Assembly (NCBI GenBank): GCA_009760885.1
Contig: CM019710.1
Span: 331,179-395,178 of the forward strand
DNA length: 64,000 nucleotides
Source: Achatina immaculata
Lineage: Eukaryota; Mollusca; Gastropoda; Stylommatophora; Achatinidae
Direction: 5' to 3'
The first letter of the stretch is position 1. Each line of letters begins with the position of its first letter. The notes beneath the pieces were generated by a model. It made no database searches and was not told the origin of the DNA. It saw only the letters and a list, made by a program, of their open reading frames with translations. Below, piece by piece: positions 48,509 through 53,085 of the stretch. The position numbers were made by a program, and so were the translations under genes.

Positions 48509-51262
48509 GAGGAGGAAGAGAAAGAACGTAGTACAAACCTTTGAAGAAGTTTTTTTTTCTCAAACTCTAGGTGTAGTAACGAGCCTAGTGTATTGTGCTC
48601 GAGTTTGTCTTTCTGCGGCGATTTCGTCCATTGTGTTGGTGTCTTAAAATATAATAATATGGGGAGGAGAGGAGGAGGGGAGAAGTGTGCCAAAAAAAGG
48701 GGGTGGGGGCATGACAGGAAGGAAAAAAAGTAATGCTAATTGTTGTTTTTTTTTTAGTTTTTGGTTAGTCTGGGACGGGGGTGAGAACGGGTGCTTGAGC
48801 TGAGCAGTTCTGAAGCGTGAGTGGATTGTGTTTTACTAATTGTTTTATTGCGCTGTTTGGAAGAAAAGTTATCACGAAGGAGGTGGCAATATTACTTTAA
48901 AATCATTTTAGATATCACCTTTACTCGTCTCCCGTTAGTTATGCACTTGTTACAACTAGTGTATTGCCATAAAAGTACATAGTAAAAAAATACAAAACAA
49001 AACTGAGCATTCTCTGACTGGTGATATTGTCCACATTAAACTTTCATTAGTTTTGTTCGGTGTTGTCTCGCAACATGATTTAGTCTGTTTACAGTGCAAC
49101 ATGAAATGAAGTACTTGGTTACGTTTCCACGATTAACTTTAGCTGTTGTGTAGTGAAAGTGTCGAAGTAACTCTTTCTGTTTATCTTTCTTAAATAACTA
49201 CATCAAAGCCAGGATAGAGAGACGGGAACCCTATCTGATGGAACCAAACAGTTCATAGAAGTAAGGGGAAGTAATCATGTCTATGATGTTTTGAAAGAAT
49301 GCACCAAAAACTGAGGCTGGTCATTCATTTTGTTTGACTTTTAACTTTCTGGCGCTGGTTTCGATTAGTCAAAATACAGCAGAACGTCGATTATCCGAAC
49401 CGTCAATTATTCGAACCACTGCTACATCAAAAATAATCAGACAGCTTAAGTCCAATAACAAAGAATAAAATTTTAGTTCAAACCAGTTATAAGATGGTTC
49501 TTTTCATGCATGTTTAATTATCCGAACTATTTAAGTAACAGAACTATCTTGGTCCCAGTTTAGTTCGGATAATCGGCATTTGACTGTTTGTTTGTAGAGG
49601 AATGCTGTTGCCGTTTTAAGGAAAGATGTTTTTAATGTGAGCATTGCTGTTACTTGTCAAAATCTTTATATGTTTCTAAGAGATATATTTAAGGGGAAAA
49701 ACAACGTAGTAGCTGGCAAAGTGTGTACATACCAGTGTGTACTCGTTAACCTCTCTTTTCACAATCATTGCTGAGTTCATGGTGAGGTCGGTGTACACAC
49801 CAACATCCTGTGGCAGCGTACAGACGAAATAATAAATACATCTTCAAATGATCGAAAAATATTCTGGTGGTTTTACATTAAAGTAAATGAGAACATATAA
49901 AATATATAATTGTTTTTAAAACTTGCTGCAAGAAATTGATTTTTTTGTCTAGGAAACAAAATTTTAAGATAGACTCTATCACGTTCTGGAGGAGTTACAG
50001 AGAAAGGCTGGTCGTTTTTAACTTTACTATACAAATTATAAAACTTCTTACATCTAATCTATCTGTCTGTCTGTCTGTCTGACTCTCTCTCACTCACTCA
50101 CTCACTCACTCACGTAACCACCAACCCACTCACTCATTCACTCAACCCACCCACCCATCCACTCACTTAATACGAACTTCTTTTTTTCTGTCTTTCAACA
50201 GTTACAACCCTCTTCTAAAGATGAGATCTGCTCTCTTGGCCACAGGCCCGTAGAGTACCAGCTAATCTCTGAAAACACTCTGTCACCTCAGAAAACTGGT
50301 TAGCAGCTCGTCCACTTCGCTCGTCGCTCGTAACAGTCGGCAGCAACCTTGACCTCTTCATTCTGAGCACCACGTGACGTCCGTTCAATGGAACTGCAAC
50401 AGAGAGCTTGTCCGGCAAGTTAGAGTCGGCAGCCCTCCTCGCGCGATGTGATGAGCTCCAGTATTCTTCCAACAAAGTTACTTTGACGAGACCTTTCATG
50501 AGAGTAATAACAGCTGATGAGATCTTTCATGAAATGAAATAATAGCTGATGAGATCTTTCATGAAATGAAACAATAGCTGATGAGATCTTTCATGAAAGC
50601 AATAACAGTTGATGAGATTTTTGGTGAAACAGTTGATGAGATCTTTCGTGAAAGTAGATATTTCATGAAAGTAATAACAGCTGATGAAAATTTTCATGAA
50701 ATTAATAACAGCTGATGAGAGCTTCCGTGAAATAATAACAGTTGATGAAATCTTTAGTGAAAATAATAACAGCTGATGAGAACTTTCATGACAGTAATAA
50801 CAGCTGATGAAAACATTCATGAAAGTAATAACAACTGATGAGATATTTCATGAAAGTAGTAACAACTGATGAGATATTTCATGAAATTAATAACAACTGA
50901 TGAGATATTTTATGAAATTAATAAAAACTGATGAGATCTTTCATGAACGTAATAACAACTGATAACATTTTTCAAGAAAATAATAACAGATGACTTTTCA
51001 TGTGAGTAATATTAGTAGAATTATTATTTTAATCCTATTACCAATAACTGGACACTTGATTTCTTTTGTCTATGCTATAATGAAGACAACAAAAACATCA
51101 TCCAATTAAGCTGTTCCTGGAATGATGACCTTTCAGAAAGATGTACATTCTTTTCTCACAAGAGCAGAAAACAACACACCCTGTATTCATCTTATATGTA
51201 TGCTGAATCCCGATCTAGTTTTCTGTTTCCTACAGTCATTTAAAAACACCACCGCCACCACC

Positions 51263-51297
<35 letters not shown>

Positions 51298-51786
51298 TCT
51301 TATGTACTCCCAATGGGCCATAAGGCATCAACAAAGGTTCTCCAGCCAGTCCTATCCTAAGCAAGTCACGATACATCAGACCATGTCTTCCCCGCTTTCT
51401 GTAGTTCTTCCTTTCCCTAGGACCCATCTGGAGATGATACTAGGTGGGGAAAATCCTAACTGTTAGGAAACTGTCAGTAAACCAAAAGACTCACGGCAAG
51501 AGACATCGCGAGCCCTGTGTGACGTCTGACTTCACGTGAAGGATGTAAGATGTAAGATAGAAGTAACGCTACCGAGGCCATATATGTGTTTCCTTTACAG
51601 TTAGGTAGGTTGTCTGTGATCGGTTATAAAAGATAGAAACAAGTGAAATAAATGACATTTTTAAATCAGTAAAGGACTAAAGTTCTTACCATTATCATCT
51701 ATGACCGGGCCGTTCATGGACTCCGCGATGAAAATCAAAACAAAATGGCCGACAACAATGACTGTGTGATGGAATCCTAGCAACAT
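21710..51786 (-). CDS. MP-C: secreted reprolysin (M12B) zinc metalloprotease, ADAM/ADAMTS-like, 13-14 exons
   Basis: The gene was assembled on the minus strand from splice sites and matching phases. Exons: 51690-51786 (signal), 50287-50492, 49733-49807, 48051-48213 or 44249-44411 (alternative), 40274-40433, 39025-39097, 38158-38235, 36839-36981, 33817-33945, 32752-32919, 26851-26989, 23748-23873, 21994-22275, with a possible extra last exon 21710-21961. Every junction keeps frame. The product (~612 residues, ~689 with the alternative end) has a signal peptide, propeptide, RKKR processing site, catalytic domain with the HELGHSLSAVHD zinc motif and Met-turn VMATTF, an ADAMTS-type Cys-rich module and a Thr/Ser-rich tail. 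It should cleave extracellular proteins. It differs from ADAMs (no disintegrin or transmembrane segment) and from classic ADAMTS (no thrombospondin repeats seen). All active-site residues are present, so it looks functional. Confidence 0.85.
21994..22275 (-). CDS. MP-C exon 13: end of Cys-rich module and mucin-like tail
   Basis: Acceptor ctgttttcag precedes TGG TGC. The exon starts [15 protein letters not shown], completing the '[13 protein letters not shown]' signature that ends the cysteine-rich module of ADAMTS-type proteases. The rest is Thr/Ser/Ala/Pro-rich (e.g. [17 protein letters not shown]), a likely heavily O-glycosylated tail. It ends VEYSEK and TAA at 21994-21996. The stop overlaps AATAAA, a possible polyadenylation signal. 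Confidence 0.8.
   Translation of the reverse strand, partial: WCVAGKCVDVGEESRTAAAATTTASADTTAASAFYYSTIMPTRTTITSPTSPPTSPPTSLITKSSRILTTTIAAATSAVITSTSSTTVEYSEK
22300..22745. repeat. Degenerate ~33-bp tandem repeat in intron 12
   Basis: Units like 'ccattaccagcacaatcatt' plus 'ctcaacaacatca' repeat about 13 times, immediately upstream of exon 13. Confidence 0.85.
22746..23221. other. MP-C intron 12: GC-rich unassigned block
   Basis: 22800-23110 is GC-richer than its surroundings, with a G-run at 22896-22907. It may be the remnant of a LINE or other element ('cccgaggggaaactggtgtg') but I cannot name it. Confidence 0.35.
23222..23597 (-). mobile_element. LINE family III, 3'-terminal fragment
   Basis: The minus-strand frame reads [60 protein letters not shown] and ends in (CT)n on the plus strand. 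The 90-codon frame is intact but is only the protein C-terminus. Confidence 0.88.
23748..23873 (-). CDS. MP-C exon 12: Cys-rich module, middle
   Basis: It is exactly 42 codons, phase 0 in and out, acceptor ctccag above 23873 and donor gtatgtaac below 23748. It reads [20 protein letters not shown], then [18 protein letters not shown] and TNK. Four cysteines and the 'C..DNC......TCGTNK' spacing match the ADAMTS Cys-rich module. NLT is a possible N-glycosylation site. Its lengths and phases fit exons 11 and 13 exactly. Confidence 0.85.
24025..24120. repeat. (TTC)n-rich pyrimidine tract
   Basis: ttcttcttctt with tttctttc interruptions. It directly precedes the repeat H copy. Confidence 0.9.
24128..24336 (+). 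repeat. Interspersed repeat H, copy 1
   Basis: It shares with 28075-28300 and 40533-40730 the sequence 'gttgttctttgcagccgatg', then 'tcggcttgggagtgggt' and 'cttctttaacag.ctcc'. About 200 bp, no ORF. All three copies abut a minisatellite. Confidence 0.75.
24337..24540. repeat. 32-bp minisatellite, six copies
   Basis: Unit contains 'ggggtatcaatagaaaggtt' and 'ggacaggctcat'. Copies are almost identical, so the expansion is young. It starts at the 3' end of repeat H copy 1 (tactgtggggtatcaatag). Confidence 0.95.
24565..24880 (-). mobile_element. LINE family II, 3'-terminal fragment
   Basis: The plus strand starts with (CAGT)n and 'atgccccttgcggac', then 'tgcctccctaacagctctcc'. On the minus strand it reads the family tail in broken frames. 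Confidence 0.8.
24885..25203. repeat. LINE-like remnant and (GGAT)n microsatellite
   Basis: 24950-25100 reads weakly as a LINE C-terminus ([20 protein letters not shown]). 25133-25203 is (ggat)n, about 17 units, and may be its 3' tail. Confidence 0.6.
25690..26838. repeat. ~37-bp AT-rich minisatellite interrupted by a LINE
   Basis: Units like 'aaagatataatcatatgtcg' + 'cctatgaaaacattct' run from about 25700 to 26058, and two more lie at 26755-26838. The gap is the LINE at 26060-26749, so the array predates it. Confidence 0.85.
26049..26760 (+). mobile_element. LINE family II copy inside a minisatellite
   Basis: The body reads [91 protein letters not shown] and [18 protein letters not shown], ending in (ATGA)n. 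It has frame breaks near 26160 and 26450. The flanks share aataaaaatat (26049-26059 and 26750-26760), which may be a target duplication, though the host repeat itself contains that word. Confidence 0.85.
26851..26989 (-). CDS. MP-C exon 11: start of Cys-rich module
   Basis: 139 bp, acceptor gacgtttag above 26989, donor gttcgt below 26851 (a weak donor, but the only one that joins in phase). It reads [40 protein letters not shown] and SSYFCE. '[11 protein letters not shown]......FC' matches the 'G..y..d.QC.l.fG....C' start of the ADAMTS-type cysteine-rich module. The codon split with exon 10 restores Arg. Confidence 0.82.
27065..28085. repeat. ~1-kb 32-bp minisatellite with three unit classes
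   Basis: The unit is like 'ctgcgacctggcgttctttt' + 'atctgcttatat'. Unit classes change along the array: 'cgacctggcgttc' (27.1-27.35 kb), 'gtgacctggtgttc' with 'gctacgatcttctgttg' (27.35-27.7), and 'gtgagctgttgttctttaat' (27.75-28.08). The last class resembles the start of the adjoining repeat H copy (gagctgttgttctttgcagcc consensus). It lies in intron 10. Confidence 0.93.
28075..28300 (+). repeat. Interspersed repeat H, copy 2
   Basis: 'gctcgctgtttttctttgca' begins the copy, with 'accgatgcggtgaagg', 'tcggattgggagcggtt' and 'acttctttagcagactccac' following. Same order as copies 1 and 3. Confidence 0.75.
28301..29774. other. MP-C intron 10 sequence, no exon recognised
   Basis: It holds (GTTT)n at about 28582-28605, a short tandem of 'gagaaggaagtgactat'-like units at 28795-28925 and an A-run at 29034-29048. 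No splice-consistent coding piece was found. Confidence 0.45.
29778..30020 (-). mobile_element. LINE family II, 3'-terminal fragment
   Basis: Plus strand starts 'catttgcatgtcccatgccg' and 'ccttgcctccctaagatc'. The minus strand gives the family tail with stops. Confidence 0.8.
30600..30850. repeat. 37-bp minisatellite
   Basis: Units contain 'aaaatattgtcatacttact' + 'caacatcagaatagctc'. Two units are shortened (about 30745-30790). Confidence 0.92.
30862..31135. repeat. 27-bp minisatellite, ~10 copies
   Basis: Unit contains 'agcaaccacaactagtaagc' + 'tcacatc'. The 27-bp unit is nine codons, which explains the repetitive [12 protein letters not shown] on the minus strand. It is not evidence of a gene. 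Confidence 0.95.
31136..31904. other. MP-C intron 10, no element recognised
   Basis: Ordinary AT-rich sequence without an exon or repeat I can support. Confidence 0.4.
31910..32155 (-). mobile_element. LINE tail fragment (family uncertain)
   Basis: The plus strand shows 'cttcctttcctctctgttct', 'gctgttcactcccagggctc' and 'ccgttgtcttggtctgtctcc', i.e. a minus-strand basic C-terminal tail of an RTE-like element. Heavily decayed. Confidence 0.5.
32385..32650 (+). mobile_element. LINE family VI, 3'-terminal fragment
   Basis: The frame reads [55 protein letters not shown] and KEFIAGLQD. It is the C-terminus of an endonuclease-reverse transcriptase, unlike families I-III in its tail. It lies 100 bp downstream of MP-C exon 10. 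Confidence 0.8.
32752..32919 (-). CDS. MP-C exon 10: end of catalytic domain (zinc site second half, Met-turn)
   Basis: 168 bp, acceptor ttacctacag, donor gtaaactg. It completes the zinc motif: exon 9 ends HELGH plus two bases and this exon starts with one base giving Ser, then [15 protein letters not shown], so the joined motif is HELGHSLSAVHD. The Met-turn is [11 protein letters not shown]. It ends [18 protein letters not shown], the conserved helix and cysteine that close M12B catalytic domains. The three zinc-binding His and the Glu are all present. Confidence 0.9.
32995..33155. mobile_element. MITE with ~37-bp terminal inverted repeats
   Basis: The left end runs ataagctaatagttacctgg... 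and the right end is its reverse complement with two or three changes (ataagcaaatagttacccgg on the minus strand), extending inwards to gcaaccct. The element is ~160 bp, non-coding, and next to MP-C exon 10. Possible TA target. Confidence 0.8.
33157..33660 (-). repeat. Interspersed repeat G, copy with intact junction
   Basis: It contains 'gctgccctttatcatacaaa', 'acattctacaaaaaatgtta', 'ataatgactgtctacc' and 'gggtattccaaagatgagca', the same order as at 7283-7705. A (TA)n run (33550-33600) sits inside it. It keeps the site where the 9984-11057 LINE interrupts another copy. Confidence 0.75.
33661..33811. repeat. (GGAT)n/(GACA)n/(GATA)n microsatellite abutting exon 9
   Basis: ggat, ggac, gaca and then ~23 gata units. 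It ends five bases before the exon 9 donor (gtaattc on the minus strand). Confidence 0.95.
33817..33945 (-). CDS. MP-C exon 9: catalytic domain with HELGH
   Basis: 129 bp, acceptor ctcaatttcag, donor gtaattc. It reads [40 protein letters not shown] and GH, and the codon across the splice gives Ser. The HELGH motif is half of HExxHxxGxxH-type zinc binding; here the middle Gly position reads Ser-Leu-Ser-Ala-Val (HELGHSLSAVHD), so the usual Gly is replaced by Ala. The preceding cysteines and 'NGVAY.S.VC' agree with reprolysins. Confidence 0.9.
34015..34115. repeat. 18-bp tandem repeat, ~6 copies
   Basis: Unit ctgactacaggttgtgct, almost identical copies, 70 bp upstream of MP-C exon 9 on the minus strand (intron 8). 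Confidence 0.95.
34359..34626. mobile_element. Candidate MITE with CAG.G.CGTCTTA termini
   Basis: cagggccgtcttaac at the left and the complement of cagtgacgtcttacc at the right, with 'gggggcccct' and 'tttggggcccct' just inside. Length ~268 bp, no ORF. The 8-bp flanks do not match clearly, so the superfamily is open. Confidence 0.5.
35037..35160. mobile_element. Possible hAT-type element end
   Basis: cagggtttctcagcctgggt resembles the common hAT terminus CAGGGGTTCTCAACCTGGG. The partner end was not found. Confidence 0.4.
35283..35540 (-). mobile_element. Old LINE family I-like 3' fragment
   Basis: The plus strand parallels 10004-10260 ('aaaggcttcgcaaagtagtg', 'gcctctctcaacattgtt', 'tttcacgtgataggtctc', 'cgggattctctgattgg') with many changes. 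Decayed. Confidence 0.7.
35541..35870. repeat. Degenerate ~24-bp C/A-rich tandem repeat
   Basis: Units like 'caaccctacctcataccctc' + 'caca' repeat irregularly with longer-range duplicates (35545 and 35660 blocks). Confidence 0.85.
35871..36838. other. MP-C intron 8 sequence, no element recognised
   Basis: No supported coding piece or known repeat was seen apart from the exon 8 donor at its right edge. Confidence 0.4.
36839..36981 (-). CDS. MP-C exon 8: catalytic domain
   Basis: 143 bp, acceptor ttggctcag, donor gtaagttg. It reads [40 protein letters not shown] and DHYMLFT, with a split Gly. 'SDHYMLFTG' matches the strongly conserved (N/H)DHA.L(F/L)TG segment of reprolysins, just upstream of the cysteine and zinc site. 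NNT is a possible glycosylation site. Confidence 0.9.
37270..37500. repeat. (CCTA)n, (CTGT)n and (CCAT)n microsatellites
   Basis: A long ctac run with tattt interruptions (37300-37420), preceded by ctgt and followed by catc/ccgt runs. Confidence 0.93.
37516..37703 (-). mobile_element. LINE family III, short 3' fragment
   Basis: The plus strand 'cattaagtgccaagggcaca', 'ccgcaagggttgtccac' and 'ttggtctacccttacttctg' match 23229-23400. Truncated after the [12 protein letters not shown] region. Confidence 0.85.
37704..38157. other. MP-C intron 7, nothing recognised
   Basis: AT-rich, no exon or repeat supported. Confidence 0.4.
38158..38235 (-). CDS. MP-C exon 7: catalytic domain
   Basis: It is exactly 26 codons, acceptor gtgtatttcag, donor gtaagcatgg. 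It reads [20 protein letters not shown] and VLKVLT. 'I.FQSI.DPD+S+' is a recognisable reprolysin segment (the beta strand after the first helix). Confidence 0.9.
38273..38341. repeat. Perfect 33-bp inverted repeat with 3-base loop
   Basis: Left arm 38273-38305 and right arm 38309-38341 are exact reverse complements around the loop tcc. The arms are AT-rich (acatattttagattattgca...). It is 37 bp upstream of MP-C exon 7 on the minus strand, so it falls close to that exon's branch-point region. Confidence 0.95.
38570..38745. repeat. 29-bp minisatellite, ~6 copies
   Basis: Unit contains 'ggcccgaagggatgtattca' + 'ttgcaaggg', with single-base changes between copies. Confidence 0.95.
38875..39005. 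repeat. (TA)n and (GAT)n runs
   Basis: A tata run (38876-38930) and gatgatgatgatga (38980-39004) lie just downstream of the exon 6 donor. Confidence 0.9.
39025..39097 (-). CDS. MP-C exon 6: catalytic domain
   Basis: 73 bp, acceptor ctctgtccag, donor gtgagtctg. Phase 2 in and 0 out. It reads [20 protein letters not shown] and IAES after a split Lys. Joined to exon 5 it gives [19 protein letters not shown], the first strand and helix of the reprolysin domain. Confidence 0.88.
39377..39900. repeat. 24-bp minisatellite (~22 copies) fused to a SINE
   Basis: Unit aaaaggtggtaccgggttat + ttac. It runs straight into the SINE S1 copy at 39893, whose first bases are the same word ggtaccgggtt followed by the B box, so the array was probably seeded from the SINE head. 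Confidence 0.95.
39893..40132 (+). mobile_element. SINE S1 copy
   Basis: ggtaccgggttcagtcctag opens the copy, then 'aaaaacgggtaccagagaaa', 'agcggccaggcgtgatactg', 'catcaaactttcatgtgc' and 'tccccaatatgtctta'. The tRNA-like 5' part before the B box is replaced by the minisatellite. Confidence 0.88.
40274..40433 (-). CDS. MP-C exon 5: propeptide end, RKKR site, start of catalytic domain
   Basis: 160 bp, acceptor ttccacag, donor gtaagaaaac. Phase 1 in and 2 out. It reads [39 protein letters not shown] and [17 protein letters not shown] fits the furin-type R-X-(K/R)-R consensus and lies right before VEVAFIVD, the usual first strand of reprolysin catalytic domains, so cleavage there would release the active enzyme. 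Read in the other frames the exon hits stops, which fixes the phase and hence the requirement that exactly one exon 4 copy be used. Confidence 0.88.
40533..40730 (+). repeat. Interspersed repeat H, copy 3
   Basis: 'gagctgttgttccttgcagc', 'cgatgctgtagaagttttga', 'tcggcgtacgggtgggtt' and 'cttcttttacagactccacc' follow the same order as copies at 24128 and 28075. A minisatellite starts at its right edge. Confidence 0.75.
40731..40885. repeat. 34-bp tandem repeat at the left edge of the duplication
   Basis: Unit contains 'tagcatatcagctatggttc' + 'gctaaccttgacgc', about 4-5 copies. One to two units recur at 45057-45125, at the junction of the two duplicated segments. Confidence 0.92.
41040..41165 (-). 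mobile_element. SINE S2, diverged copy (unit 1)
   Basis: Plus strand 'catagacaaagcacttttag', 'gaattacctgggacttgaac' and 'gcctagccacgagagaata' match the left arm of the foldback at 5141-5327. Confidence 0.8.
41330..41480 (+). mobile_element. LINE family VI fragment (unit 1)
   Basis: 'ggaaatggactggtcacgtg' and 'ctaagtgaccctagcaacac' correspond to WTGHVL..DPSN of the 32385 copy. Decayed. Confidence 0.6.
41490..43475. mobile_element. Cluster of LINE family II fragments in alternating orientation (unit 1)
   Basis: Minus-strand tails at 41490-41915 and 42690-42930, plus-strand pieces at 41985-42195 and 42945-43475. The last covers the RT end: [16 protein letters not shown], [40 protein letters not shown] and the start of [17 protein letters not shown], with breaks. 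All are non-functional. 42195-42690 between them is AT-rich and unassigned. Confidence 0.8.
43690..44185. repeat. 39-bp minisatellite, ~12 copies (single copy in unit 2)
   Basis: Unit contains 'actctggtacaaatactatt' + 'tacaaatgctgcttccctg'. The 39-bp length is 13 codons, which makes repetitive ORFs in two frames that are not genes. The matching site in unit 2 (about 47935-47985) has one copy. It lies 64 bp downstream of the exon 4b donor. Confidence 0.95.
44249..44411 (-). CDS. MP-C exon 4b (alternative propeptide exon, unit 1 copy)
   Basis: 163 bp, acceptor ctaattccag, donor gtgagagac, phase 0 in and 1 out. It reads [40 protein letters not shown] and [14 protein letters not shown]. It differs from exon 4a at five residues (Ser/Gly, Arg/Ser, Lys/Asn, Arg/Lys, Val/Phe). 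The splice sites are intact. Because 163 is not a multiple of three and exon 5 accepts only phase 1, 4a and 4b cannot both be included. Confidence 0.85.
44660..44915. repeat. (GA)n tract and G/A-rich block (unit 1)
   Basis: gagagagagagag at 44667-44692, then a purine-rich block with an A-run and G-run at 44885-44908. Unit 2 has the same at 48478-48715. Confidence 0.85.
45055..48863. repeat. Tandem segmental duplication, unit 2 (carries exon 4a)
   Basis: Partner of unit 1. It contains a SINE S2 fragment (45285-45417), LINE VI fragment (45575-45725), LINE II fragments (45735-46180 minus, 46220-46432 plus, 46945-47190 minus, 47195-47715 plus), a single 39-bp unit and exon 4a. It ends at ...tttggaag; unique intron sequence follows. 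Confidence 0.95.
48051..48213 (-). CDS. MP-C exon 4a (alternative propeptide exon, unit 2 copy)
   Basis: 163 bp with the same acceptor (ctaattccag) and donor (gtgagagac) as 4b. It reads [40 protein letters not shown] and [14 protein letters not shown]. It is the 5'-proximal copy in the transcript. It aligns with MP-L exon 4 at GSF.H...EW and SISY.GD. It contributes the propeptide segment between exon 3 and the RKKR site. Confidence 0.87.
48864..49376. other. MP-C intron 3 sequence, nothing recognised
   Basis: AT-rich, no exon or repeat supported. Confidence 0.4.
49377..49586. mobile_element. Pogo/Tigger-like MITE
   Basis: The left end cagcagaacgtcgattatcc and the right end (complement cagtcaaatgccgattatcc) are inverted repeats with the 'GATTATCCGAAC' core typical of pogo/Tigger elements. 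About 210 bp, no transposase. A TA precedes the left end. An internal near-copy 'ttaattatccgaac' lies at about 49514. Confidence 0.8.
49733..49807 (-). CDS. MP-C exon 3 (propeptide segment)
   Basis: It is exactly 25 codons, acceptor gctgccacag, donor gtatgtac. It reads [20 protein letters not shown] and NEYTL. Length and phase equal MP-L exon 3, with 12 or more identical residues. Confidence 0.88.
50060..50175. repeat. (CTGT)n and (CACT)n microsatellites
   Basis: ctgtctgtctgtctgt, then cactcactcactcact and imperfect caaccacc/ccacc runs. Confidence 0.92.
50287..50492 (-). CDS. MP-C exon 2 (propeptide core)
   Basis: 206 bp if the acceptor is catgaaag (above 50492). An in-phase alternative acceptor, ctcatcag above 50513, would add seven codons. 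Donor gtgacag. It reads [60 protein letters not shown] and QFSE, closely parallel to MP-L exon 2. A 31-bp minisatellite begins exactly at its 5' boundary. Confidence 0.83.
50493..51005. repeat. ~31-bp minisatellite covering the exon 2 acceptor
   Basis: Units like 'taataacagctgatgagatc' + 'tttcatgaaag', ~15 copies with changes. The first unit is the exon 2 acceptor region itself (gacgagacctttcatgagag on the plus strand). Each unit therefore carries acceptor-like 'catgaaag' and 'catcag' words on the minus strand. Confidence 0.92.
51250..51560. mobile_element. (CAC)n/(ATC)n run and LINE tail fragments
   Basis: 51243-51296 is trinucleotide repeat. 51297-51455 resembles a minus-strand LINE tail. 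51490-51558 (plus) resembles the family I terminus 'RALCDV' with a gatgtaagatgtaagata tail. Confidence 0.55.
51690..51786 (-). CDS. MP-C exon 1 (signal peptide)
   Basis: The start ATG (51784-51786) sits in gccgccATG, a good Kozak context. It reads [20 protein letters not shown] and [12 protein letters not shown] and ends in phase 1 at donor gtaagaac. A short N-region and ~15 hydrophobic residues ending near AES fit a secretory signal peptide. The 5' UTR and promoter lie upstream (above 51786); no clear TATA box was assigned. Phase joins exon 2. Confidence 0.82.
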
Positions 51787-51959
51787 GGCGGCTACGTCTG
51801 TGACTTCCGACTCTGGAATCGTAGCTCATGGACGGTCACCCACGGGGTCTTAAGAGATATTTTACTTCCGAGCTGCCTAAAATAAAAGAAACACACCTGG
51901 TCAAAACACCGCATAGCTAAACACATAGGTGGTCATTGTTTACTTACTGTGACAAAAAG

Positions 51960-52018
51960 AAGAAGAACAAGAGGATGAGAAAAATGATGATGAAGAAGAA
52001 GAAGAAGGAGAAGAAGAA
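51960..52018. repeat. (AAG)n microsatellite
   Basis: agaagaagaag with gatgatg interruption. Confidence 0.9.
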
Positions 52019-52039
52019 CCAACAGATACATTCGGATTT

Positions 52040-52430
52040 CACCAAGAGAACTCTCTCTCTCTCTCTCTGAACCTTAAGTGCCCAGGGCACATGGGGCTTC
52101 CGCAAGGGTTTTCCACAAATGCCTGTCCTTCGCCTTTTTTTCTGCTCTTGCCCAGGTGAGCCCTCTATTCCTCAACATCCTTTCTGTTGTTCTTCTCCAT
52201 GTCTTTTTTGGTCTACCCTTACTTCTGCTCCCCTATGGTGTCCATTTTAGTGCTATTTTTGGTAGTGAGTTGTCAGTCATTCGGAGCACATGTCCCAACC
52301 ATCGCCAGCGTCTTTCCTCAATAATTGTTGTCAGTGGTTTCATCTGCATTTCTGCTAATAAGATGTTATTTCTTATGGTGTTTGGCCAAAATAGTTTTCT
52401 AATTCTTACCAAGAGAACTACAAGTATGTT
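52040..52430 (-). mobile_element. LINE family III, 3'-terminal fragment
   Basis: Same sequence as 23222-23597 ([28 protein letters not shown] with a frame break after it). The (CT)n tail is at 52053-52068. Located ~250 bp upstream of MP-C exon 1. Confidence 0.88.
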
Positions 52431-52514
52431 ACTGTTATTCAAATAAAAAAACGAAAGCATCGCAGAGCTGAAGGAGATAAACGACACTCATAATTTCAAA
52501 GAAAATGGACAACA

Positions 52515-52550
52515 CATGAAGTGTACTTCATACACATGAAGTGTACTTCA
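52515..52550. repeat. Short duplicate acacatgaagtgtacttcat
   Basis: The 18-mer acatgaagtgtacttcat occurs twice in a row and is itself palindromic. Confidence 0.9.
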
Positions 52551-52614
52551 TGTCAACGATTCTTATTGGCTGAAATTAAGATAGCAATAACAACAATATT
52601 AATGATGATCTGTG

Positions 52615-52958
52615 TAGTAGCTGCAGAAGGTAGTCGTATTTTGTATTAGTAGTAATCGTAGCAGCACAATCATTAGTAACAGCAGTTGTAGTAGTAGTAA
52701 TAGTAATAGTAAAAGTAGTTGTAGACACTTTAGAACCAGTAATTGTGGTAGTGGTAGTAGTGGCAATAGTAGTACGAGTAGTAGATATAATATCAGTAGC
52801 AGCAGACCTGCAGTAGTAGCTATATTAGTAATAGTACTGGTAATAGTAAGTTGTAGTGAGTCAAAGTGGAGGGCGGTAGTTGTGATAGTATCACTATTCA
52901 TACTAGTCAATAGTAGTACTAGTAGTTGTAGTAATGGTATGGTTAGTAGCAGAAGCAG

Positions 52959-52990
<32 letters not shown>

Positions 52991-53040
52991 GTAGTAGTAG
53001 TAGTAGTATAGTAGTAGTAGTAATAGTAGGTGTAGAATTG

Positions 53041-53085
<45 letters not shown>

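Noticed and set aside
52233..52487. Minus-strand ORF as a host gene next to MP-C exon 1
   Set aside because: It is the C-terminal tail of LINE family III, repeated nearly identically at 23325-23597.
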